Assembly (NCBI GenBank): GCA_958415625.1 | Contig: CATYZI010000015.1 | Location: 1 to 45,558, forward strand | Direction of reading: 5' to 3' | DNA from: an uncultured Collinsella sp. | GTDB lineage: Bacteria > Actinomycetota > Coriobacteriia > Coriobacteriales > Coriobacteriaceae | DNA length: 45,558 bases | Shown: piece after piece, positions 1 to 7,550 of the stretch | How the letters are laid out: each line of letters starts with the position of its first letter | Numbering within the stretch: the stretch's first letter is position 1 | The notes under the pieces: model-generated | What the model was told of the DNA's origin: nothing | Seen by the model: the letters and a program-made list of their open reading frames with translations, nothing else | Databases searched by the model: none | Program-made: the position numbers and the translations under genes

Positions 1-63
1 ATGTCATGCGGACTCCAAACCGGACCTGATGGTCCAACTTTTTGTCCGCAGTCCCTCGCGAAA

Positions 64-99
64 AGAGGGGCTGTCCCGCGCTGGCGGAACAGCCCCTCT
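64..99 (-). terminator. Terminator after htrA
   Basis: Perfect 11-bp inverted repeat (AGAGGGGCTGT and its complement) with a 14-nt loop, just past the htrA stop codon. A short T-rich stretch follows on the minus strand, so it is a plausible intrinsic terminator. Confidence 0.6.
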
Positions 100-125
100 G
101 GCTTCGATATGTGCGATACAGCTCG

Positions 126-1589
126 TTAGAAACCCTGGCCGTTGCCCTGACCCTGGCCCTGCTGGCCGAGCAGCTCCTCCAGGTACTGGCGCAGCTGCTC
201 ATCGGTAATACCGCCGTTGCCAGTGTCGGTTGCGCTGTCGTTCTGCCGCTGGTTCTGCAGTTCCTCGTCGGAGCCCAGCTCGACGGTGACCTTCTTCTCT
301 TCTTTGCCGCGCATGAGCGTGATCTCGACCTTCTCGCCCACCTCGTGGCTGCGCAGCGCGATGATCAGGCCGTCGGCGCTCGAAATCTCATCGTCGCCCA
401 GCTTGGTGATGACGTCGCCCTCCTGAATGCCAGCCTTGGCGGCAGGACCGTCCTCAACGACACTCGCCACATACGCGCCGCTATCGGTGCTCAACTTGTT
501 GGTGCGGGCGTTAAGCGCATTGACGCTCGAAAGCGTAGCGCCCATGTACGGATGCACCGGCGTCTTACCGTCGATGATCTGGTCGGCAATGTTCTTGGCA
601 TAGTTAACGGGAATGGCAAAACCCACGCCCGAACTGGAGCCCGAGTAGCTCTCGATGAGCGAGTTGATGCCCACGAGCTCACCGTTGTCGTTGACGAGCG
701 CACCGCCGGAGTTGCCCGGGTTGATGGCGGCATCGGTCTGGATCATGTTGGCATAGATGGTGTTACCGTTGGTAGAGCTCATGGCCGTTGAGCGATACAG
801 CGCCGACACAATGCCCGTGGAGACAGACTGCTCGTTGCCGAACGGCGAGCCGATCGCCATGACCCACTCGCCCACGTTGAGCTTGGAGGAATCACCGATC
901 TCAATCGGCGTGAGCTTGGAGGCGTCGGCGTCCTTGAGCTTGATGACGGCCAGGTCGCTCGAAGCGTCGTTGCCCACGAACTCGGCCTCGTAGGTGGTGC
1001 CGTCGTCCATGGTCACCACGTACTGGTCATAGCCATCGACCACGTGGTTGTTGGTGAGGATATGGCCCTCGGTATCGAGCACCACGCCCGAACCGACGCT
1101 GCCCGAGTTGTCCGACTCGTCGGCAGACTGCGAAAGCGAGCCATTCTGGCCACCGCTCGAAGTGGCGGTGATGGAAACCACGGAGGGCAGGGCCTTGGCA
1201 GAAACGGCCTCGGCCAGCGTGGTGTCCTCGGAGTCGATCGTGATCTTTTGCGTCGACGAGCCAGATGCGCCCGCCGTCACGGCATTTTTGCCGCCACCGA
1301 TATCGAGCGTACCGCTCATAATGAGCGCGATGACCAGCAGGGCGCCGCAGGCACAGCCGGCAAGCGCTGTAATAAAGATCGGCAGCTTTTTGGTCTTGGT
1401 CTTGACCACCGTGTGCTTGTTCACGACCTGTTGGCCGCCCAGCGGCTTGCCGGTCTGCGTATCGTAGGCCTGAACGTAGGGAATGTTGTTGCCGTCGGCA
1501 GGCGTCGACTCCACCTGCACGCGCGGCTGCTGCTGAGTCTCGCCGGCATTGCCAACATCTTGGGGACGCTGGGAATCGTTCTCGCTCAT
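126..1589 (-). CDS. htrA: HtrA/DegP-family serine protease, membrane anchored, one PDZ domain
   Basis: This 487-residue protein is a trypsin-like quality-control protease acting outside the membrane. It has a polar, Gln-rich cytoplasmic N-terminus (about residues 1-68), one transmembrane helix (about 70-93), a Ser/Gly-rich linker, the protease domain and a single PDZ domain near the C-terminus. The catalytic triad is visible as His in TNNHVV, Asp in SSDLAVIK and Ser in GNSGGAL. A Gln/Gly-rich tail ends the protein. I chose the ATG at 1589 because GAAAGGAT lies just upstream; an in-frame start 13 codons earlier has no ribosome site. The topology matches actinobacterial and Gram-positive HtrA with one PDZ rather than periplasmic DegP with two. 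The substrate cannot be told from the sequence. Confidence 0.93.
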   Translation of the reverse strand: MSENDSQRPQDVGNAGETQQQPRVQVESTPADGNNIPYVQAYDTQTGKPLGGQQVVNKHTVVKTKTKKLPIFITALAGCACGALLVIALIMSGTLDIGGGKNAVTAGASGSSTQKITIDSEDTTLAEAVSAKALPSVVSITATSSGGQNGSLSQSADESDNSGSVGSGVVLDTEGHILTNNHVVDGYDQYVVTMDDGTTYEAEFVGNDASSDLAVIKLKDADASKLTPIEIGDSSKLNVGEWVMAIGSPFGNEQSVSTGIVSALYRSTAMSSTNGNTIYANMIQTDAAINPGNSGGALVNDNGELVGINSLIESYSGSSSGVGFAIPVNYAKNIADQIIDGKTPVHPYMGATLSSVNALNARTNKLSTDSGAYVASVVEDGPAAKAGIQEGDVITKLGDDEISSADGLIIALRSHEVGEKVEITLMRGKEEKKVTVELGSDEELQNQRQNDSATDTGNGGITDEQLRQYLEELLGQQGQGQGNGQGF

Positions 1590-1618
1590 AGCTGCGATCC
1601 TTTCGTCAAATAACCAAA

Positions 1619-1642
1619 GGCCCGCCAAACACGTGGCGGGCC
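1619..1642 (-). terminator. Hairpin in the htrA leader, terminator or attenuator
   Basis: A 9-bp perfect inverted repeat (GGCCCGCCA and TGGCGGGCC, 6-nt loop) ends 30 nt before the htrA start. On the minus strand it is followed by a T-rich stretch. It may stop read-through from the regulator gene or attenuate htrA. Confidence 0.4.
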
Positions 1643-1760
1643 ATCATTGTTCACGTTGAGTTGTACCCCAATATGCGGGCGTACGTGTACGAGAACGCAA
1701 TCTTTTAGGAAGGCTTAAGTTCTGCTGCAAACTCGAAAGGAGCCCGCACCTGCGTCAAAA

Positions 1761-1793
1761 CCACCACAAAGGTGCCTGTCCCCTTTGTGGTGG
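1761..1793 (-). terminator. Intrinsic terminator of the GlnR-like gene
   Basis: A perfect 12-bp stem (CCACCACAAAGG and complement) with a 9-nt loop starts 5 nt after the regulator stop codon. It is followed by TTTT on the minus strand. The right arm and loop contain the GGGGACAGGCACC-type sequence noted under findings. Confidence 0.75.
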
Positions 1794-1797
1794 AAAT

Positions 1798-2460
1798 CTA
1801 GTCCTTAAACAGATAGCCCACGCCGCGGACGGTGGTGATGTGCGCCGCGATCTGCGGGCCCACCTTGGAGCGGATGCGTCGGATGTGCACGTCGACGGTG
1901 CGCGTGCCGCCGCAGTACTCAAAGCCCCATACACGGTGCAGCAGCACCTCGCGGCTGTAGGCGCGGTTGGGGTGCGTCGCCAAAAAGCTCAGCAGCGAGT
2001 ACTCCATCAGCGTCAGGTCGATGGGCTCGTTATCGAGTGTCACCTGGTAGGTAGCCAGGTTAATCTCGAGGTTATCGATATTGAGCACATCGTCGGCGGT
2101 GACGGTCTCCTCCTCGCCCATCAGGCGCTGCGCGCGAGCCTTGAGCTCATTGGGCGTCGCCGTGGGGCATACAAAGTCGGCATGCGCGTGATTCGGCAGG
2201 CGCAGGGTACCGAGCGCCTCATCGTCGACGATCACCAACATGGGGACACCGCCGCGATCGTCAAGCCACTTGGCAATCTGATCGATGCGGTCGCTGCGGA
2301 TGCCGTCGGAATCGAGGATCAGCAGGTCAAAGTCGTGCGCCGCAGTTGGCGAATCAGGGGTTGCCAGGCTCACCTCGACACCCAGGGTAGTCGTCAAGCT
2401 GCGGGCAAACTCGTGGAAGCGCGTCGTGCGCGCCATGAACAGGGCACTCTTTTCGGACAT
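1798..2460 (-). CDS. glnR: OmpR/GlnR-like winged-helix response regulator
   Basis: This 220-residue protein has an N-terminal receiver-like domain (about 1-115) and a clear OmpR-type winged helix at the C-terminus (RTVDVHIRRIRSKVG, ending TTVRGVGYLF). The receiver is degenerate: one Asp follows a hydrophobic strand (LLILDSD), but the usual acidic pair near the N-terminus is not evident. No sensor kinase gene lies nearby. It sits 50 nt downstream of glnA in the same orientation. In actinobacteria GlnR is an orphan OmpR-family nitrogen regulator with an atypical receiver, so GlnR is the likely identity, though by inference. The ATG at 2460 has GGAGG upstream; an upstream in-frame start would overlap glnA. 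Confidence 0.75.
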   Translation of the reverse strand: MSEKSALFMARTTRFHEFARSLTTTLGVEVSLATPDSPTAAHDFDLLILDSDGIRSDRIDQIAKWLDDRGGVPMLVIVDDEALGTLRLPNHAHADFVCPTATPNELKARAQRLMGEEETVTADDVLNIDNLEINLATYQVTLDNEPIDLTLMEYSLLSFLATHPNRAYSREVLLHRVWGFEYCGGTRTVDVHIRRIRSKVGPQIAAHITTVRGVGYLFKD

Positions 2461-2510
2461 ATCGGCCTCCAAAGAAATGAGCTCAATCGTACTGGAACAA
2501 GCCAGCGCGA

Positions 2511-3848
2511 TTAGGAGTTCGCCAGGTAGTGCTTGATCTCCCACTCGGTGATCGTAGACTCAAACTTATGCCACTCGTCGCGCTTCTTTTTGAGGAAGAA
2601 GCTGTGAATGTGCTCGCCGAGGGCATCCTTCATAAACTGCGAGTCCTCAAACACATCGAGCGCCTCTTTGAGCGAGCGCGGCAGCGGCGCGTAGCCGGCC
2701 TCGACCATCTGACGGTCGGTAAGCTTGAGCGTCTCGGCCGTGGCCTCGGGCGGGAGTTCCAGCTTGCGCTCGATGCCGTCCAGACCAGCCGCCAGCGTGA
2801 CGGCGTTGACCAGGTACGGGTTGGCCATGGGGTCGGGACTGCGCAGCTCGATGCGCGTGGACAGCGGCTTGCCGGGCTTGTAGACCGGAATGCGGACCAT
2901 ACTCGCGCGGTTGCGCAGGCCCCACGTGGCGTACTGCGGCACGGAGTCGCCACCCGTGGTGATGCGCTTGTACGAGTTGACCGTGGGGTTGGTGATGGCA
3001 CTGATCTCGCGCGCGTGCGCCAAGATGCCGGCCATGTAGTGCTTGGCGATTTCGGAGAGGTGGTACTTCTCGTCGTCCTCGCCCCAAAAGACGTTGTTGC
3101 CATCGTGGTCGAACAGCGACTGATGCAAAAACATGGCGCTGCCGTCCTCGCCCGCCAACGGCTTGGGCATAAAGGAGGCGTGGCAACCGCTCTCGTAGGC
3201 CTGCTGCTTAATGATGAGTTTGGCCGTGGTGACGGCGTCGGACATGCTCAGGGCCTCGGCGTGACGCAGGCTCATGCCATGCTGCGAGCGACCGGCGGCG
3301 TGGAAGGTGTACTCCACGGGCACGGACATCTTCTCGAGCGTGAGGACCGTGTTGCGACGCAGGTCGCGGGCAGCATCACTCACCGAAAGATCGAAGTAGC
3401 CCACGTTGTCGAGCGGCTCGGGGGTGTGCTCGTCGGGGAAGTAGTAATACTCCAGCTCGGCGCCCACGTTGAGCAGATAGCCGGCCTTCTCGGCCTTGCG
3501 GAACATGCGGCGCAGGGCATCGCGCGGGTCGCCGGCGAACGGTTTGCGATCGGGAGTACACACGTCGCAGAACACGCGGGCGACGCCGTTGTGGCTCGGG
3601 CGCCACGGCAGGATCTGGAAGGTCGAAGCATCGGGGAACGCCAGCATGTCGGCTTCCTCGGGCGTGGCAAAGCCCTCGATGGCGGAGCCGTCAAAGCCAA
3701 TACCCTCCTCAAAAGCGACCTCGAGGTCCTCGGGGCTAATGGCAAAGTTCTTGAGGCGGCCGAGAATGTCGACAAACCACAGACGCACAAAGCGGATATC
3801 ACGCTGCTCTACGGAGCGGAGTACGTAATCGATGTTCTGCTGGTTCAT
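2511..3848 (-). CDS. glnA: Glutamine synthetase type I
   Basis: A 445-residue glutamine synthetase makes glutamine from glutamate, ammonia and ATP. The N-terminal beta-grasp domain contains the GFDGSAIEGF segment. The catalytic domain carries the glutamate and metal ligands (AELEYYYF) and the NPTVNSYKR motif. The length and the absence of the NLYDLP adenylylation site point to the shorter GSI-alpha form, which is controlled by feedback and repressor rather than adenylylation. The ATG at 3848 has AGGGGAG upstream. The next gene on the same strand is the GlnR-like regulator 50 nt away, so the two are probably co-transcribed. Confidence 0.96.
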   Translation of the reverse strand: MNQQNIDYVLRSVEQRDIRFVRLWFVDILGRLKNFAISPEDLEVAFEEGIGFDGSAIEGFATPEEADMLAFPDASTFQILPWRPSHNGVARVFCDVCTPDRKPFAGDPRDALRRMFRKAEKAGYLLNVGAELEYYYFPDEHTPEPLDNVGYFDLSVSDAARDLRRNTVLTLEKMSVPVEYTFHAAGRSQHGMSLRHAEALSMSDAVTTAKLIIKQQAYESGCHASFMPKPLAGEDGSAMFLHQSLFDHDGNNVFWGEDDEKYHLSEIAKHYMAGILAHAREISAITNPTVNSYKRITTGGDSVPQYATWGLRNRASMVRIPVYKPGKPLSTRIELRSPDPMANPYLVNAVTLAAGLDGIERKLELPPEATAETLKLTDRQMVEAGYAPLPRSLKEALDVFEDSQFMKDALGEHIHSFFLKKKRDEWHKFESTITEWEIKHYLANS

Positions 3849-3913
3849 GTCGCTCCCCTTTCTTTCGGGCGGGTTTCGACTGGTCTATATCGCAGATACT
3901 ATCGCAGAAAAAT

Positions 3914-3929
3914 GTTTCCGCAGGGTTAA
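3914..3929 (-). promoter_or_regulatory. Candidate GlnR half-box upstream of glnA
   Basis: On the minus strand the sequence reads TTAAC, six bases, then GAAAC, about 65 nt upstream of the glnA ATG. This matches one half of the actinobacterial GlnR consensus (gTnAc-n6-GaAAc). A second clear half-box is not seen, so the match is suggestive only. Confidence 0.35.
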
Positions 3930-3982
3930 AGCGTATCAAGCGCTCAAAAAACGTGCGCGAACAGGCAGTTGCGAACGAGTAG

Positions 3983-5005
3983 TTAGCGCGAGGTCGAAGC
4001 GCGGTGTTCGATGTGGCCGGGGACCTCGATGCGCTTGGGGGCGAGCTTTGCGGCGTCGCCCACCGTAGTGGTAACGACGTCGATGCGCTCGGACAGGCGC
4101 TCGACCACGCGCTCGGCAATGGTGAGGGTGTCCTGCGCGGCCGTGGTCACACCGCCAAAGAGCACGTGGTTCCAGGGATAGTCGTCAAACGTTGCAATCT
4201 TGAGACCCGCCGGCAACGAGGGCCCCAGCTGGGCCAGCGCCTCGGTCAGGCGCAGGAAAACCAAGCCGTTGACGGCAATGAGGCCGAGCTTTTTACCCGC
4301 ATAGCCGCGGATGGTCTCGTCCAGGCGACTGACACCCTCGACACCACCGTCCGCCAAGGTGACAACCTCACCCGCAAGGCCGCGGCGCGAAAGCTCGTCG
4401 GCAAAGGCCTCGGCACGCTCGCGACGCACAGGGCTGTCGTCGCTTGCCTCGGTGAGCAGGCACAGGCGCTCGCTGCCCGCAGAGGCCAAGGCGTCTACCA
4501 GGCCGGCGACCAGCTCACGGTTGTTGGAGGTCACCAGATCGATGCCACCGTCGGCAACATCGCGGTCGAGCAGCACAACGGGCAGGTGCCCCGCGGCCGC
4601 GGCGATCGCCTTGTCGTTGCCTCCGCAGGTATTGACGACCAGGCCGTCCACGCCGGCATCGATAAGTCTGGTGAGCGACTCTGCCTCCTTGGCGGGATCG
4701 TTGCCACTAATGGCCGTCATGAGCGAGCAGCCGCGCGCGGCGGCGCTGGCGGAAAGCCCTTCGAGCATGGCGCTGGAGAACGGGTTAGCAATGTCGGCCA
4801 AGATCACGCCGATGAGGTTGGTACGCGAGCTGCGCAGATTGCGCGCGGCGGCACGTGGACGATAGCCGGTGCGCTCGATAACTGCCGCGATGCGAGCACG
4901 GGTTTCCTCGGTCATCTGCCCGGGGCGGTTGTTGAGATAGCGCGAGACCGTGGCCGGGCTCACGCCCGCCTCGGCGGCAATGTCCTTAATCCTCATCTGC
5001 GCCAT
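3983..5005 (-). CDS. kdgR: LacI-family repressor, KdgR-like
   Basis: This 340-residue LacI/GalR repressor has an N-terminal helix-turn-helix (IKDIAAEAGVSPATVSRYLN), a hinge helix (AARNLRSSRTN) and a periplasmic-binding-like sensor domain running to the C-terminus. The sensor domain ends with the FDDYPW and TTAAQDT region typical of KdgR-type members. It is divergent from kdgK. Two LacI-type operator sequences lie in the kdgK promoter, so it probably represses kdgK and eda and responds to a ketodeoxy-sugar acid. ATG at 5005 was chosen over 4996 because GGGGTG is at the right distance. The ligand is inferred from context, as in the kdgRKAT locus of Bacillus subtilis. Confidence 0.8.
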   Translation of the reverse strand: MAQMRIKDIAAEAGVSPATVSRYLNNRPGQMTEETRARIAAVIERTGYRPRAAARNLRSSRTNLIGVILADIANPFSSAMLEGLSASAAARGCSLMTAISGNDPAKEAESLTRLIDAGVDGLVVNTCGGNDKAIAAAAGHLPVVLLDRDVADGGIDLVTSNNRELVAGLVDALASAGSERLCLLTEASDDSPVRRERAEAFADELSRRGLAGEVVTLADGGVEGVSRLDETIRGYAGKKLGLIAVNGLVFLRLTEALAQLGPSLPAGLKIATFDDYPWNHVLFGGVTTAAQDTLTIAERVVERLSERIDVVTTTVGDAAKLAPKRIEVPGHIEHRASTSR

Positions 5006-5070
5006 AGCGCACCCCGTTTCCCAATTGTCGGCAGTCTGAGCCATTTTAGGCATTTTTTTAAAAATCTCGC

Positions 5071-5137
5071 TTGCAAAACGTTGTAGATGAGTATACTACA
5101 ACTCGAAACGAAACCGATTTCGTAAACCGATTTCGGC
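5071..5137 (+). promoter_or_regulatory. kdgK promoter with two LacI-type operators
   Basis: A perfect-arm palindrome ACGAAACCGATTTCGT lies at 5108-5123, and an overlapping second copy (AAACCGATTT core) at 5124-5133. Both have the central CG expected for LacI-family sites. Upstream are TTGCAA (5071) and TATACT (5092) as weak -35 and -10 candidates with a short 15-nt spacer. Those place the first operator over the start of transcription. A 7-bp inverted repeat, GTTGTAG...CTACAAC, spans 5080-5102. Confidence 0.6.
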
Positions 5138-5140
5138 AAG

Positions 5141-5196
5141 CGTTGGCACGGAGGTGCAAAGATGTACCCTACCGTCTTGGCACCTCCGTGCCAACG
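5141..5196 (+). promoter_or_regulatory. Perfect 17-bp hairpin in the kdgK leader
   Basis: The arm CGTTGGCACGGAGGTGC at 5141-5157 is exactly complementary to 5180-5196, with a 22-nt loop. The structure ends 45 nt before the kdgK ATG, downstream of the operators, so it should be transcribed. There is no T run after it, which argues against a simple terminator. Confidence 0.6.
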
Positions 5197-5240
5197 CCAT
5201 ATCAAAGGTATACGCACGAGTAAGAAGGAGCTGCGCGACC

Positions 5241-6275
5241 ATGGGTAAAACGGTTCTTACCTTCGGCGAGATCATGATGAGGCTCTCGCCCAAAGATCAT
5301 CTGCGCATTGAGCAGGCGACCGAGTTTGATGTCCGCTACGGCGGCGCCGAAGCCAACACCGCGCTTTCCCTGGCCTACCAGGGTGACAAGGCAGCTTACG
5401 TCTCCGTTGTCCCGGCCAACCGTCTGGGCGAGTGCGCCCTGCGTTCGCTGAAGGTCTACGACGTCGATACCTCACGCGTCGTGCGCCAGGGCGACCGTCT
5501 TGGCTCCTATGTGTTTGAGGTCGGCGCCTCGCAGCGCGGCAACGGCTGCGTCTACGACCGCAAGTACTCTGCCATCAACATGGCCAAGCGCGACATCTTT
5601 GACTGGGACGAGATCCTCAAGGGTGTCGATGTCTTCTACTTCTCCGGCGTGACGCCCGCCGTCTCCGACGAGATGGCCGCCGCCTGCAAGGATGCCCTCA
5701 CCGCCTGCCGCGCCAAAGGCATCACCACCGTGTGCGACGTGAACTATCGCGGCAAGATGTGGTCGCCCGAGAAGTCGCAGGCCACCATGAAGGAACTCCT
5801 GCCGCTCGTTGACATCTGCATTGCCAACGACGAGGACGCTCCTGCCGGCCTCGGTATGACCTGCGTCTCCGGCTCCCTTGCCCACGGCATCGAGGAGCGC
5901 GACACCTACGTCGAGATGGCCCGTCAGATCTGCGCCGAGTACGGTTGCAAGAAGGTCGCCTCGGTCGTCCGCAACATCTCCTGCGTCGAGCGCTCCATTT
6001 GGATGGGCATGCTCTTTGACGCCGAGAGCGGCGAGCACTGGTTCTCCCCTGCTCACGACGTGCACGTGCTCGAGGGCGTTGCCGCCGGCGACGCTTTCAA
6101 CGCCGGCCTCGTCCATGCCCTCATCAACGACTTTGACCCGCAAGACGCCGTCAACTACGCCATCGCGGCCTCGATCCTCAAGCTCACTATCAAGGGCGAT
6201 TCCAACCTGGTAACCGCAGACGAGATCGCAGCCGTGGCATCCGCCGCCGACGGTGGCACCCGCGTCGCCCGTTAA
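5241..6275 (+). CDS. kdgK: 2-keto-3-deoxygluconate kinase (PfkB family)
   Basis: A 344-residue ribokinase/PfkB-family kinase phosphorylates KDG to KDPG in the cytoplasm. The N-terminal substrate lid contains YGGAEANTALSLA. The C-terminal motif GVAAGDAFNAGLVHAL carries the catalytic Asp of the family DTxGAGD-like signature. DVNYRGKMW is typical of KDG kinases. The ATG at 5241 follows AAGGAG at good spacing; the longer upstream frame runs into the leader hairpin and is not used. It is followed by eda, giving the last two steps of uronate breakdown. Regulation is probably by the divergent LacI repressor. Confidence 0.93.
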   Translation: MGKTVLTFGEIMMRLSPKDHLRIEQATEFDVRYGGAEANTALSLAYQGDKAAYVSVVPANRLGECALRSLKVYDVDTSRVVRQGDRLGSYVFEVGASQRGNGCVYDRKYSAINMAKRDIFDWDEILKGVDVFYFSGVTPAVSDEMAAACKDALTACRAKGITTVCDVNYRGKMWSPEKSQATMKELLPLVDICIANDEDAPAGLGMTCVSGSLAHGIEERDTYVEMARQICAEYGCKKVASVVRNISCVERSIWMGMLFDAESGEHWFSPAHDVHVLEGVAAGDAFNAGLVHALINDFDPQDAVNYAIAASILKLTIKGDSNLVTADEIAAVASAADGGTRVAR

Positions 6276-6347
6276 TTCGTTCCCCATTCCGCGGACTGCA
6301 GCTTTCCATACCCATACCTCTGCAGCCCGCTCCCCGATTTCTCCGGT

Positions 6348-6383
6348 CGGGCAAAACCACCAGTCCCATTCCGGTTTTGCCCG
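6348..6383 (+). terminator. Hairpin after kdgK
   Basis: A perfect 11-bp stem (CGGGCAAAACC and complement) with a 14-nt loop lies 72 nt past the kdgK stop. There is no T run, so it may protect the kdgK transcript or pause transcription rather than terminate it. Confidence 0.4.
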
Positions 6384-6408
6384 GCATTCCCTACACGACT
6401 GGTCGCGT

Positions 6409-6470
6409 AGCCGGTTTTGGAATTGCTTGGACCCCAAGCAGTGCCTCCGATAACCAATCCAAAACCGGCT
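6409..6470 (+). repeat. Second inverted repeat in the kdgK-eda spacer
   Basis: AGCCGGTTTTGG-AATTG at 6409-6425 pairs with CAATCCAAAACCGGCT at 6455-6470 with one bulge. Pairing continues outward through the ACTGGTC (6398) and GACCAGC (6474) region. The stem ends about 60 nt before the eda start. Confidence 0.45.
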
Positions 6471-6529
6471 CATGACCAGCACATTTGGCAATCACGCGCC
6501 CGTGCGCGCCTCACATCGAAAGGAACACT

Positions 6530-7171
6530 ATGTTCGATCAGTTCTACACCACGCTTGAATCCCTGGGCATCGTGCCGGTCGTCGTGCTCGATAAGGTCGA
6601 GGACGCCGCACCGCTCGCCCATGCCCTTATGGCAGCCGGCATGAAGTCCGCCGAGGTCACCTTCCGCACTGCCTGCGCCGCCGAGTGCATCGCCGCTATG
6701 GCCGAGGCCGAGCCCGAGATGTGCGTCGGCGCCGGCACTGTCCTGACCGTCGAGCAGGTTGAGCAGGCCCGCACCGCCGGTGCCAAGTTCATCGTCTCGC
6801 CGGGTTACAACGAGGACGTCGTGAAGCACTGCATCGACATCGACCTGCCCGTCCTTCCCGGCACCGTGACCCCCTCCGAGGTCACTGCTGCCGAGAATCT
6901 GGGCCTCAAGGTCACCAAATTCTTCCCCGCGGCTCAGTATGGCGGCCTCAACACCATCAAGGCCCTCGCTGCTCCGTTTGTCGGCCATCGCTTTATGCCC
7001 ACCGGCGGCGTGAACACTGCCAACGTCGAGGAGTACCTGAGCTCCAGCGCCATCATCGCCTGTGGTGGCACCTGGATGGTCAAGCCGGCCCTGTTCGCCG
7101 ACGGCGACTTTTCCAAGGTCGAGCAGATCGCCCGCGAGGCCATGGACGTCGTCAAGAAGGTCCGCGGCTAG
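6530..7171 (+). CDS. eda: KDPG / 4-hydroxy-2-oxoglutarate aldolase
   Basis: A 213-residue class I aldolase splits 2-keto-3-deoxy-6-phosphogluconate into pyruvate and glyceraldehyde-3-phosphate. It is a single TIM barrel of the usual family length. VGAGTVLT, FIVSPGYNEDV and the Schiff-base lysine region VTKFFPAAQYGG are all present, as is the phosphate-binding MPTGGV segment. The ATG at 6530 follows GAAAGGA. It lies 254 nt after kdgK, an unusually long and structured spacer for an operon pair, and is followed directly by an intrinsic terminator. Confidence 0.94.
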   Translation: MFDQFYTTLESLGIVPVVVLDKVEDAAPLAHALMAAGMKSAEVTFRTACAAECIAAMAEAEPEMCVGAGTVLTVEQVEQARTAGAKFIVSPGYNEDVVKHCIDIDLPVLPGTVTPSEVTAAENLGLKVTKFFPAAQYGGLNTIKALAAPFVGHRFMPTGGVNTANVEEYLSSSAIIACGGTWMVKPALFADGDFSKVEQIAREAMDVVKKVRG

Positions 7172-7188
7172 GTTTAGCTCTCTATCGT

Positions 7189-7226
7189 GAAAGGGGGCGT
7201 GTCCTAGACCTCGCCCCCTTTCTTTT
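7189..7226 (+). terminator. Intrinsic terminator after eda
   Basis: A perfect 11-bp stem (GAAAGGGGGCG and complement) followed by TTTT at 7223-7226, 18 nt past the eda stop codon. Confidence 0.8.
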
Positions 7227-7327
7227 AAAGCGGCTCGGAAGCGCGCCGTTTCCGTCACGAACAAGAACCGAAACCGTCTTGTATGCTGATAGAACGTGAC
7301 GGAAGCGACACGCCCCCAAGCCGCTTT
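7227..7327. repeat. Long imperfect inverted repeat between eda and the GntR gene
   Basis: The 33-nt arms at 7227-7259 and 7295-7327 match at about 27 positions and enclose a 35-nt centre. It begins right behind the eda terminator. No ORF is plausible here. Confidence 0.5.
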
Positions 7328-7376
7328 GCTTTCCCGGTCAATCAACCGACTCAACATAATCCAGTCCACCAAAACA

Positions 7377-7441
7377 GCTGCGGCGCCGTCTGGAGGAATG
7401 GACCCTTGCTTCCGGTCTTTTCCTCCAAGCGGCGCCGCAGC
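7377..7441. terminator. Strong hairpin with terminator-like tail
   Basis: The 28-nt arms at 7377-7404 and 7414-7441 match at 24 positions around a 9-nt loop. CTTTTC follows on the plus strand and a short A/T stretch flanks it on the minus strand. It could end transcription from either side of this convergent spacer. Confidence 0.5.
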
Positions 7442-7470
7442 CTTTTCATGCCCCGATTGCACCCCCGCAC

Positions 7471-7535
7471 TTGCGATGAAATACGGACTGCTTACGTCGT
7501 CAAAGCCGCAAAACAGTCCCTATTTCACCGCAACT
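7471..7535. repeat. Dispersed palindromic repeat, copy 1
   Basis: The arms TTGCGATGAAATACGGACTG (7471-7490) and the complement of 7514-7533 differ at two positions. The right arm continues to ...CACCGCAACT. The loop contains GTCAAAGCCGCAAAA, which resembles the loop of the copy at 12635. It lies 16 nt past the GntR stop codon on the minus strand. Confidence 0.6.
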
Positions 7536-7550
7536 AATGTAGGGAACGAG

